Of a DNA stretch of 64,000 nt, positions 1 to 11,300 are shown in pieces; position 1 is the stretch's first letter, and each line of letters begins with the position of its first letter. The translations under genes were made by a program, and so were the position numbers. The stretch lies in the NCBI GenBank assembly GCA_001247695.2, contig LGRX02034255.1:50190-114189 (forward strand). The letters run 5' to 3'. The notes beneath the pieces are model-generated. The model ran no database searches. It saw only the letters and a list, made by a program, of their open reading frames with translations, and was not told where the DNA came from. Source of the DNA: Cymbomonas tetramitiformis. Taxonomy: Eukaryota > Chlorophyta > Pyramimonadophyceae > Pyramimonadales > Pyramimonadaceae.

Positions 1-3000
1 ACACTGACCCGCTGGCGGAGCGCCTCCAGGCACTGCGGTACATCACCGTGTCCGGGGAGCCCCTGGCCTGGGACCTCGCTCACCGCTGCCACAACGCCTT
101 CCCCGAGGCTGAACTGCTGAACTGCTACGGCTCGACGGAGGTCGCGGCAGACGTCACGTGCATGCCTGTGCCCAAAAGGCAGAGAGGCAGGTGCGTGCCC
201 GGCAGCGTGCCTGTGTCAGGGCTGCATCTTGCTTGGGAGCTTTCTAGATGCTGTCTCCCTCTTAAGCCGCCCAGAGATGTAATCCCAAGCGCAATCGTTG
301 GTGATTAAAAGACGCCTCGGAAAGTTACTTGGAGATCCCAGCTCTTGCGTTTCAGTGTATCAGCGCGAGACCGTGCCGAGTACTCTGGTCAAGACTCATG
401 CTGCCTCGGTCCCCCGCCCCGTGACCCCGTCCTTCGCAGGTCTCTGCCGCTGAAGGACCCCCTGTGGATCGAGCAGGCCCACACTGGGGTGCCCATCGGG
501 TGGCCCATATCTTGCACTCGGCTGTACATTATGGACGTGGACACAGGTTTGGCGTCGGACATGGAGGAGGGCACGGTTGGCGAGCTCGTGGTGTTTGGGG
601 CCAATCTTGCGAGGGGCTACTGGGGCCTGGAGCAGGAGACAAGGGAGAAGTTTGTGTGGTTCCAGCCAGTGGTAGGCGACGGCGGTGACGACAGCTGCGG
701 CAGTGGGCGTCTGAAGTTGGTGCCACGTGGCACCGTTGTGGACGGTTGCTCGGAAGTCGGAGAGAGCGGAGGCCGTTGGATTCGAGGGTTTCGAACCGGG
801 GACTTCGGATTTTGGAAGCGCAATGAATGGTTGAAGGGTGACCCTGGACGCCGCCGAAGTTCGGAAATGCGCCATGAGGAGGACGACCCCCTCATCAAAT
901 CGCCCGTCTATCAATATCTGTGTAGTCTATCAAAAGAGATTGGCGCTGTATCTGTGGCAGCTGTGAACCCCGAGGAGAAGGTGTTCTACTACCTCGGGCG
1001 GCGTGACCAACAAGTCAAGATTCGGGGAATGCGCGTCAATTTGTTGGCCGTGGAAACTTGTCTTGCAGAGCTGCCGGCTGTCAGGGCTGCATGTGTCGTG
1101 GCATCGGATGGGAAATCTCACGGAGTCACGTCTGACACTTCAGACCCTCCTCGCGGCCATCACAGCCGCATCGTTGCGTTTATCACACTGGATGATGGCG
1201 ACTCATCCACTGGGTGCCATCAACCCGACGGACATGCATCCGTGACTGCCAGTCAATCTGCACCTAGCTCCGCGTCACCCACCACAGCCCCCGAACAACC
1301 CACAGCCCATTCTGTGTCGCCTTCTTCCGCCACTGGCCACCGCAGTTCCCGCACGTTGCCAACATCCGCTGCCAGGCGCCCTTCCGACATGCGGATGGAG
1401 GGTTGGCTCATCACCCAGTTGTCAGAGAAGCTGCCTCCACACGCCGTGCCAAGTCATATTCTCATCCTCCCGCGGGCGCTCCCACTGCTGCCCAATGGTA
1501 AGCTCGACCGGAGGCGAATGGTGGCCATGGCAGCAACCTATCTGATCACCGGCATGCTGTCCGATACAGATGCCGATGCGAGCATCGCCCCCCACGCCGT
1601 CAGTGATGAGCACGCTGTAAGCGATCAACACGCCGTAAGTGATGGGCATGAACCATCAGCGCACGCCCGGTCAGCGCGCACCCAACATTCACCTAGTGAT
1701 GACGCAAGTGATGACTCCCCTCCAGAACATACCGAAGCTTCTGACTGCCCAAAGGGGGCCGAGCAGTGGCTCACCGAAGTGACCCGTCTGGTGACCTCTC
1801 TCCTGCCTGGCGGCGCGGCGGAGGCTGTGCTGGGGGCACGCGGCAATGGGGAGACACCACGTGGGAGGCCACGGGGGTCTGTCGAGGATACTACCTTCGA
1901 GGAGCTTGGGATTGACTCGATGGATCTCATGATTCTCAAGCATCGCCTCCAGACTGAGCTGCTGCCTTCTGCCTCCGGCCCCATCACCATCGACTTTGAA
2001 TCGGAGGGACAGGCGGGTACACCTCGCACCCTCGCGGGCCTGGTCCACAGACACGCTCTCAACGCCCGGAGCAGGCCCTGCACCGGGGATGCCGAGGGTG
2101 AGGCATCACGCTCCTTGGGCTCAGTGGGCCCCCAGCAGCACCCCACCTGCCCTGCTGCCCCAGAGCGGATTACCGTAATGGAGCGGGACACTCGCTACAC
2201 GGGCGCGAAGGGCGCCGGGTCGCTGCGGGCGGGAACGCTCTCGCACTGCGCTACCGGAGACCTCGACGAGGTGATGCGCCAGGTGAGCGGCCTCTAGCCC
2301 TGATAGGCGTTGAATCTCCATCCCCTCTGATGCTCGAAGCATGTCTGCTTACATGTGGTATATAGGAAGGCGTTGCACTCCATGATGCCGGTGTCCCCGA
2401 AGGGGAGTTCTCCGTGATACCACAGAGAGGGTTGTCTACCTAGGGAAGCTGCGTGTGAGGAACGTGGCCTGGACGCGCGGCAGGCCCATTGATTAGTGCA
2501 TTGGTGCGTTCCTATCGACGCACTCGGCATGCCATCAATCTGAGGCTTTGTCGGGGGGGTCTGCGCGCCCGGTGGCAGGTGGAGAGCGGCGCCTGGGACC
2601 CCTTGTACGCCGTGGACAAGCAAGGATCCAACGGAGTGATGTGGGCTGCAGGGGGTGGCCACGTGGAGGTGGTGCGGTACCTGCTTCGTGCGTGCCCGGG
2701 GCTGGGCGTGGACGCGGTGAACAAGCAGGGTAGAACCGCGCTCATGCGGGCAGCCAAGCATGGCCACCTCGCCGCGGTGCGTCAACAAGCGAGGGCCTCT
2801 GCACCTGATCCCCGCAAAGCGATATTAGGCTCGCACCACCGGTTAGTGTGTGTGAGGCGATATTAGGCTCGCATAACCGGTTAGTGTATGCAAGGCGATA
2901 TTAGGCTCGTGCCACCAGTTAAGTGTATACTGAGGCAATATTAGCTCGCACCACCGTTACTGTGTGCAAGGTGATATTAGGCTCGCACCACCGGTTAGTG

Positions 3001-4115
3001 TGTGTGTGAGGCGATATTAGGCTCGCACAACCGTTAGTGTGCAAGGCGATAAGGCTCGTGCCACCGGTTAGTGTAGGCGATATTAGGCTAGCACAACCGG
3101 TTAGTGTGTGCAAGGCGATATTAGACTCGTGCCACCAGTTAAGTGTATACGAGGCAATATTAGGCTCGCACCACCGGTTAGTGTGTGCAAGGCGATATTA
3201 GGCTCGTGCCACCGGTTAGTGTGTACGAGGCGATATTAGGCTCGCACCACCGGTTAGTGTGTGCAAGGTGATATTAGGCTCGCACCACCGGTTAGTGTGT
3301 GTGAGCTGTGGGTACTTCGACTTGGTTGCTGCGTGTCAGCAAGATTTTGGTGTCTTAATGGTGAGCTGCACCCTTAAGAAGGAATCCCCATCCAATGCAC
3401 TCGCTGTGTCGCCAGAATAACAGCCCCCATGCCCTTGGACAAGTGCTGAATAGTCAGGCCGCGGTGCTGAATAGTCAGGCCGCGGTGCTGAATAGTCAGG
3501 CCGCGGCGCTGATTCCAATGCAAACAAATCTCAAATTTTGTCTTTATGACCCTGAAAATGTTTTCAGGAGGCCGCCACCTTGACCCTCGAGCTGACATGT
3601 CACAGGCACTGTGCGGATACCTCTGTGTTTTGTTGCAGGTGCAAGCGCTTGTGCAGCTCGGAGCCAACCCCCTCGTCAGAGGGAAGGACGGATCCACTGT
3701 ATTAGATTGGGCAGTGATGGGGGGGGAGTTGCCTCTTATTGCCTGGCTGATGGAACTTCCACAGATGGATGTCTCGACACGGAATGCTTTTGGCTGCACA
3801 GCAGTGCATTGGGCAGCTGCCTCTGGAAACTTGGGGACGTGCAAGTGGATGTACAAGCGAGGTTTCGATTTCAGTGCAATCAATCATGCCAATCATGGGG
3901 TGGTGAATGCGGCGGCATGGAAAGGGCATCGTGAGGTAGTGCAGTGGGCACTGTTGGAACCGGAGGGGCCGCGTCTTACGACTCAGTTGTATGATGTAGA
4001 TCACGAAGGTCTATCATTAGTTCAGCTTGTTCGCCTTGGCGGGCATCCTGACTTGGCAAATTGGCTTGAGTGGCTACAGATGATTAGTCATCCTCTTAGT
4101 CACCCTCTTGCATGA
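1..4115 (+). CDS. Adenylation-carrier-ankyrin protein (3' part of gene, 4 exons seen)
   Basis: Seen: exons 1-190, 440-2282, 2579-2776 and 3639-4115 (TGA at 4113). All introns are GT-AG and the phases match (2, 0, 0). Exon 1 has the adenylate-forming motif NCYGSTEVAADVT. Exon 2 has GELVVFGANLARGYWG, GFRTGDFGFW, GRRDQQVKIRGMRVN (A8-like) and PNGKLDRRRM, whose Lys is the usual A10 catalytic lysine. These are followed by a carrier motif, LGIDSMDLM, whose Ser would take phosphopantetheine. Exons 3-4 encode about six ankyrin repeats (e.g. GRTALMRAAKHGHLAAVQAL across the splice junction). Family knowledge: such A-T didomains activate a carboxylic or amino acid as acyl-AMP and load it on the carrier. 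Substrate unknown. The N-terminal core lies left of the window. The join between the carrier exon and the ankyrin exons rests on a CAG|GTGAGC donor at 2283 and a phase-0 acceptor at 2578. The alternative is two adjacent genes, with exon 2 ending at the TAG at 2295. Confidence 0.8.
2777..3638 (+). repeat. Intron 3 of the A-T-ankyrin gene, filled by a ~37-40-bp minisatellite
   Basis: The 862-nt GT-AG intron (phase 0) contains from about 2808 to 3303 a degenerate array of roughly a dozen units, each with the core GGCGATATTAGGCTCG followed by a CACCACCGGTTAGTGTGTG-like stretch. A second short array of a 21-bp unit (three copies) lies at about 3443-3511. Small ORFs crossing both arrays are by-products of the repeats. 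Confidence 0.85.
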
Positions 4116-4930
4116 ATTCTTGAAAAAAACGCATCAGTAATCAAATTATGCAATAGTCAGTGGTCGAGAGTTCTATTGATTTCACTCATCCGATCCTCTC
4201 GATGTATGGTTGACATTGTTCTTGCTAAAACCACTGCATCTCTCGGATTCCGCCAATGATTTTTATCGATAATCTATATGCAATACCCTAAGTGCGAACT
4301 TGTGTATGGTACAGTAACGATTTTATTCAACAAATAGCGGTCAACAAATGTGAACGCGAGCCATGATTTATACGCACATTTCAGAGTTGTGGAGAGCTCC
4401 TCCAGCTGGGTTTTGGAAGGTCCCACATTCAAAAGGTGTTTCGAAAACACGAAAACAGTTTTGTAAGTTCCCGTAATCGGATGTGGACACTAGCGGCGGT
4501 GACCCATTATGAAGTTGTCTTGCTTTCGAAAGTGAGGCCGGATTCCTGTATTCAGCCGAACTGCGATCCCATCTTATTTTAGGGCTAAGCGAGACCTTTA
4601 AATCGACACCCACCGTCCCGAGCACCCTAAATTGATTGACTTTTGGGAATAAAAGTCGACGGAACCTTCCGAAATCGGCTTCGGAAATTTCTGAACGCGC
4701 GGTGTATTTATGTTGCCGAAAATATTGAAACGGTGTTGCTCCGCCCACCATAGCCCATGTGTAATAGAACAAATCGGTAGCGAGTCATAATGCGGGCGGT
4801 CGCGCGTCGCATAACGCAATCGCGCGTCATACCATCGATGGTGAAGTCGATGCCGCACACGTCATCGCGCCATTCGATTCCGCGGACACTGTACAAGAAT
4901 GCCACTGCATACGCTTCGGAGCATCAAGTT
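4116..4930. other. Intergenic, no gene seen
   Basis: The base composition turns AT-richer directly after the ankyrin stop codon. I see no conserved coding stretch. The part at about 4490-4610 shows patchy similarity to 5750-5860 (shared blocks around TTTCGxxAGTGxGxxxGGxT and GAGA/CGACCTTTAA), suggesting two very diverged copies of an old dispersed repeat. Confidence 0.4.
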
Positions 4931-5004
4931 GCTCCTGTAGCTCGGTGGCATAGAGCGGTCGCACTAGAGAGCGATACGTCGCAGGTTCAAATCCTGCCGG
5001 GGAC
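4931..5004 (+). tRNA. tRNA-like locus with A and B boxes (possible tRNA pseudogene or SINE head)
   Basis: A 74-nt cloverleaf can be drawn. The acceptor arms GCTCCTG and CGGGGAC form a weak stem with one C-A mismatch and two G-T pairs. The D stem is GCTC/GAGC, the anticodon stem GTCGC/GCGAT, and the T arm GCAGG-TTCAAAT-CCTGC is perfect. The pol III B box GGTTCAAATCC is intact. The anticodon loop has eight nucleotides (ACTAGAGA), so the anticodon is uncertain; with U33 it would read AGA, but a serine tRNA should have a long variable arm and this one does not. I favour a decaying tRNA or tRNA-derived element. Confidence 0.5.
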
Positions 5005-7660
5005 ATTTCCCCCTGGCATTTGAAAGGATCAACCTGACTTGTACAGTTGATTCGTCACTACCATTTGTGGAATCTATCGACCCGCGTGAATCGTCATCAC
5101 AGTCTTGCATGCCCCGCCCGCGCCGGGTAAAGCATCGCGTATGTATGCCGGTGGCATCGCCCGGCGTGCATGTAAGTCGTGATCCGTGTAATATCGGATG
5201 CCTCTGTTGCTTGGCACATGCCAGTCGCTTTGTGGTAAGCCAGAGTGTAATTAAAATAGCCCATGTGTCAACTCACAGGATGCAGGAACCCTCACGTTTA
5301 TTTGCGACCATCACCTGCTGGGCGTCGTGCTTGCTGACCATCTATTATATTATTCACTCTGGCTTAAAACCATGCATTGTGCGATTTGTACCAAGCAACA
5401 TAGGCGCATCCGATAATTAAATCAGACTTGGCCGCCATCTATTGTATGCATGTGCTGTGGAAGGCATCAGACTGCGCGAAGCCAGAAATGCGTCATAGCC
5501 ATCATTGTTATACGAGTGTATGGGAAGGCGATATATATGATTTCTCTAAGATGGGGAATCGATGCACAAATTTAGCAGGCAAACCATCCAGGTGTAGTTG
5601 AAAGCTTCAAACGCAAAAAGCTTCTCGCGGAAAACTTTGGACGACAAACCGATTTTCAAAAAAAGGTTCCCATTAAACATATTCGATTTGACAATGTACA
5701 ACCCAATTCAAGTGACGGAGAACTTGCTAAGCTTCACAAACCTATAACAAACATAACATGTTTTCGCTTCCGAGAGTGGGATTGGGTCCCGGTATGCATT
5801 CATAAAGTCGCATCTTATTGGGCTCGTCGAGATACGACCTTTAATGTGACGTCTCGTACACTAAAATCCCTTTGGTAAGTAGGCGTGGTCACGATTGGGA
5901 GAGATCAATGTGAGGCGTTTGTTCATTCTGCCGACGCACTGCGCACATCCATCGCGCAGATTGAAAAGTTTAATTTCGGAACCTGCTACATTGAAACCCA
6001 AGCTCTTTATGAAGACATACCTGGGCAAATTACTTAATCAACTTAATCGACTCAATCAACCTAATCATCAATCAAAGCGCAGTTGTGATTGGCGCACGTG
6101 CAAGAGATGCCACGCCATATATCACTCAGAGTCAGATGAGCGAAGCGAAGAAAGAAATCGAAAAACGAATTTCAGAACCGATGCGACGCGAATCGAAGTC
6201 TCATGAAATGTGAACAAATCGGCAACGTCGAACGTGTCGCGAGTCTCGGATAGTGTCATCGTAAACGAATCGTCATCGCCAATCTGGCTTGACCAACACG
6301 GTTGACGATCATCGCCGTCGACGGCCTATTGGAGATCTTGATATCGATTCCAGTAAACTAAGTACGTATTATGTTCGTGTTTGGCTAGGCTATAGCCCTG
6401 AGGAGGGGCGTCATTCTACTGAACGTTTACTTATTTTCGATCGTGTGCTATGCATGTCACAATACATAAGTCTAGTCGTCGATCGGTTTTGACTATGTGC
6501 ACAGCAGCTTGCCATTAGGTTTTCATGAAGCGCCCACGTGCAAACTTGAAGTTGTCTACGAAATCTTACCGGGCGAGATGAAAGGGCGTTGGCACGTGAT
6601 TGGTGTGCTGATTTATTCCGCCCATAAATACCACTATTAATTGTTCCAAATATACATATGCGGCAATTTCAGTAGTATGACGCAGCAGACTTGAGTGCAA
6701 TCTTGCTTCTAACCCAGTACCACAAGATATAATATAGTGTTCGAGCGACCACATATAATAATAGGCAGTGTCACATAACTAAGAATTTCAAACATGATTA
6801 CGTAGAGCGCACTACTAGACCCTGCTGTCGAGGGACGTTTTCCGCAAGTCTAGCCCGCATATTATTCCTCGAATCATACCATTTTCTGGGATCTTCGCCA
6901 GTTTTGGAAGCTTTCATTTTTTTCCTGAAAGCAACGAAGATAATGATCAATAAGGGAAAGATTGCAGCAATGTCAACACGCAATCCCTGAACACAGTGGA
7001 TGCCGTTGCCACCAAACTATTGACGGACTATTTGTGCTCTCCCGAGTAAAATGTTCTCAAGAGCAGCCTACATTTAGTTGTATACCGGATATTACTACCA
7101 CATGGATGCAGCGCAGCACCCGCTGGATCGTATGGATGTGACGTTGCATCCATCAGATTGTATGCACTGTATTCGTTGCTCTGTTATGCACCTCCCTACT
7201 ATTACACATTAAGAAGTTATGTTTACCCCTGACTGGGGCTTCAGACATCCTGATTAAACATAGGAACATTCCGTGTCAGATTGCGAATTGATGCAAAGCT
7301 AAAGGGCACCCAAAAACACGCAAAGTGTCGTTCCACGAAGGGCTACGACGCCGGGTGCAAAAACTTTAGGGACTGGAGGACCTCCAGTGGCTCATCGCAG
7401 GACGGCGCACAGATTGGCAGAACAAATCCGCAGACACCGGAAACACTTAAAATAGCTCGTGTGAGAATCTATCGTTCTTTGAAAACTTGGGAAATAAAAC
7501 AAAGGGTTAACAGACACCTAAGAGTCTACGTACACCAAGTTTAGATGTGGAGGGCGCAAGGAGTTGCACACCTCTATTTTCAAACCAGCTCGAGACGGCC
7601 AATGAAGCGTTTTGAACTCAGCAAGAAAGCGGGCACTTTACACTTTGGCATGAGGGAGAC
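5005..7660. other. Gene-poor intergenic region
   Basis: About 2.6 kb of mixed, rather AT-rich sequence. No ORF shows a recognisable domain, and I found no tandem array, RNA gene or conserved exon. A diverged repeat (about 5750-5860) relates to 4490-4610. Confidence 0.4.
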
Positions 7661-7810
7661 TCATTGTGAATCTATTGATTGAGGGACAAACCAGGCCTCT
7701 AGTCGATCTCATCGATGAGGATGCCTTTGACCCCTGCTGCACTGTGACAAGATTCCTGCGCATCCGTATTCGCAACCGAGCATGGAATTCAATCCACCGA
7801 CCTTCATCCA

Positions 7811-8236
7811 GCGGTCACAACAGATCGACCACCGGCGGTTGCAATAGATTGACCACCGGCGGTTGCAATATATCAACCACCGGGGTTGCAATAGATCGAC
7901 CACCGGCGGTTGCAATAGATCGACCACCGGCGGTTGCAATAGATCGACCACCGGCGGTTGCAGTAGATCGACCACCGGCGGTTGCAATAGATCGACCACC
8001 GGCGGTTGCAATATATCAACCACCATCGGTTGCAATAGGTTGCAATAGATTGCCCACCGGTGGTTGCAATAGATCGACCAACGGCGGTTGCAATAGACCG
8101 ACCACCGGCGGTTGCAATAGATCGACCACCGGCGGTTGCAATAGATCGACCACCGGGCTGCAATAGATCGACTACCGGCGGTTGCAATAGATCGACCACC
8201 GGCGGTTGCAATAGATCGACCACCGGCGGTTGCAAG
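7811..8236 (+). repeat. 24-bp minisatellite (about 17 copies)
   Basis: Head-to-tail units with core GATCGACCACCGGCGGTTGC, nearly identical in the first half and with some point changes and short insertions near 8030-8160. The 24-nt period keeps all six frames open, which explains the long overlapping ORFs on both strands. There are no unique spacers, so it is not a CRISPR array. It lies just beyond the 3' end of the anoctamin-like gene. Confidence 0.9.
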
Positions 8237-8398
8237 GAATCAAAAAGGCAAATTCACTGTCTTCGATGGCAGTCAAGTGCGAGCCCGGCCGCTGCCCCGG
8301 GGAAGCATGGGACCGCAGCCGTGTTCTCGCCGGCCTGCTCGGCAAGGCGGGCAACTCAGGCTGCGCGGCCCTCGGCGACTGCTCGGCAACTGCAACAT

Positions 8399-11300
8399 TT
8401 AGCGCAGGCACGCAAGCACCCACCGTAAATGAATGTTGGCAAGGTGCGCGTGCTGGCGCGCCTCCTCCTGGCGGATCCACTTAGGCGTGCGTGGGATGAT
8501 CACTCGCACGGACACAATGACAACCATCAGCAAATGCTCCGTCACGATGGCTGTCGCCACGAGCTCCATGCTGCTCGCCTGCGCCAGCACCCCGCCGTCT
8601 TGCTTCCGTCGCCTGTAAGCTCACAATGCATCAACCAGCGGGGACATCTGCTGCAAAGGCCATCTAGCGTGGTAACCAGCCGTAAAGGAGGGTATAAGGC
8701 CCGCATGCATTGCCGGCGAAGACCCGCCGCCTCCGTGACGGCTACCGCAAGAAAGGAAATCTCGTCCAATCAGTAAATGCGGGAGGTCAATGGTTGGCAG
8801 CACAACACAATGTATGGGGGGAGGGGTAGAGGAGTTGTCAGAAGTGCACCCCTAATTGGCTGCCATTGAGCACACACGCAAGGCAGATGTTTGTGATTGC
8901 CGACAGCGTGAACGTGATCTGCAGGATGCTGGCCCAGATCCCGATGGACCTTGCAATCTGCGGCACCGGCCTCCTGCAGGGCCACCCCCCCCCATTGGGT
9001 GGGCGTGCTGAATGGAGTTCACACAAGAGAAGCTGACAGCACGCGGAGCGTTCTCACAGTCACAGTAAGAGCAATGCACATTCACAGAAGCTGCCGCTGT
9101 GCCCTGCTCAGAGGATCAATCAATCCAGCAAACTGCTGCTGATTGGCCAATATTTACCAGCTGTCGCCACTGGAAGCACTAGCCACATGCGCCCTGTGTC
9201 CAGTGAGGTAGCAGCTAGCCCGGCCTCCCTCATACATGCGAGAGCCCAAGTGGTACCCCTACCAGGCCCGCTGGAGATGCCTGAGGGAAGGGCATCACAA
9301 AATCTGCCGAGTCTCGCCGCGCCCTCCTGAAGAGGTGTCATCCCCAAATCCGCCGAGTCTCGCCGCGCCCTCCTGAAGAGGTGTCATCCCCAAATCCGCC
9401 GAGTCTCGCCGCCCTCCTGAAGATGTGTCATCCCCAAATCCGCCGAGTCTCGCGCGCCCTCCTGAAGATGTGTCATCCCCAAATCCGCCGAGTCTCGCCG
9501 CGCCCTCCTGACGACGTGTCATCCCCAAATCCGTCGAATGTGCCCTCCCCACGGTGTGTGGCTTATCCTTGGACCAATTCCCCAAGATTCCTCAAGATGT
9601 GTGTGGCTTATCCTTGGACCGATCCCTTTGGCATCATGTTAAAGGATCGCCAGCACCATGTACCCTCACCAGGGATCAAAGGATTCAGCACATACTTCGG
9701 AACATGTATCCGGATTCTCCGGATCTCACTAGTGAAGAATGGGACCCCCTAAGCCTTACTGAGCCACCCGAGCCCCTCTGCACCTGCACCGCCGGCGCAC
9801 TGCTATCCGTGTGTGTGTGTGTGTGTATGCTTATCCTTGCGAATCCTTTGCTATCCGTGTGTGTGTGATAGTGGGTTTGGACCTCCCCTAGTGACGGATC
9901 TCAAACCCTAGAGAGAGGAATCCGCATCAAAGAATGCCGCCGTCGCACCTTGCCAGGAGGGCCAAACCATTTCACGCACCATTTGTGATTGGCCGACGTT
10001 CATCAACCTCCACCATTGGAAGTGCTAGCCCCGGGCACCCTAAGTCCGCCCGTGGGGTTCCAGCTCGCCCAGACTCACATACACATCCGAGAGTCTGGGT
10101 GGTGACCCTGCCAGGTCCGCAGGAGACGCCTGAGGGAAGGGCACCCGACGTCCCGCCAAGTCTCGCCGTGCCTGCCAGGATGTGTTGTTGGGGCCAGGTG
10201 TGGGCCAAAAGGCATCCATCACCACTCCCCAACAGCCTGCATGTGCCGCAGAGCCGGACTACAGCCAGAGCACCCCCGTGTCCCCTCCCCCATCCCGCCA
10301 CGCTCAGGGCCCGCCATCCCAGCCAAACCCTGTGCGGCTAATCCCTCCGACACCTCCGGATTCTGCCCCAATCACGTCCCCCGCTCTTGAGTGCATGACT
10401 CGCTCCAAGCCCGGTGACAGGAGATCGATACCTCTGCCCGGAAGTCATCGATGCTCACGCGTTGAGACGAGGCCGCTTGGCTGGTCACACTTGCGCTCCT
10501 CGAGGCTCCCTCACCTTCGGGGCCCCAAGACACCTGGTCCCTGAATCAGAGTCCCCGAAGGGGCCCCTGATGGCTCCCCCTAATCACAGCCCGCCTCCTC
10601 ACCCTCACAGCACCGCCCAGTGGCTCTCTCACCCCGCCCAACGTCCGGAATACCCTCCACGAGACGTGACGCGCTCTCTCCAGCTTCGCTCGGTCCCCCT
10701 GAAATCCGCTCTGGCCGCTCGGGCTCCACCCTAAATCCCAGGGCCCCGTCCCAAGCGGCCCCCCACAACGGATTCCTCAGTTTCTTCCACGCGAAAGCCG
10801 CCCCTCTTACACCTCTACCAGCCTGAAGCGGGATTGCGCCGGGTCCAGCAGCCAGCTATTCCCGCGCCCCCTAGCCCAACGCAAGCCCCCCGCCATCTCT
10901 TCCCTTGCCTGCCGGACCTTGGGTCGGGCGAAATCTGGCCTCGCCCCGCATGCCTATACCTCCAGACCCGTACCTCCCAGCAGGCGGCCAATCCAGTTCA
11001 GGCTGCGCCGCATAGTCCATCCCTTCGACAGTGTCCTCCCAAGCCCTGCCCATCAGAGCCTCCTCTCCCCCTCGGACAGGAACGGGGCCCTTCCCCTCCC
11101 CTCACAACCCTGCCACCAGCCCTGTGCCGATCCGAGATTGGACACCACTCCCAGGCCCGCTGGATACTCAGCTTCGTGACCCCCCGTGCAAGCGCAAATG
11201 AGAGCTGCAGGATCCACCCCGCCTTTCACCCATGGAACTGCCAAGTGGCGCCTGCTCGAGGCCTGTGCGCGAGCGCGTGCTTGTAGGGCGTTCCGGTAAG

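Noticed and set aside
7811..8236. CRISPR-like array
   Set aside because: 24-bp units follow each other directly with no unique spacers; it is a minisatellite in a eukaryotic genome.
9934..11286. Proline-rich ORFs possibly encoding a secreted or gag protein
   Set aside because: C-rich composition opens all + frames here, no signal peptide or domain is visible, and the stretch is intronic for the minus-strand gene.
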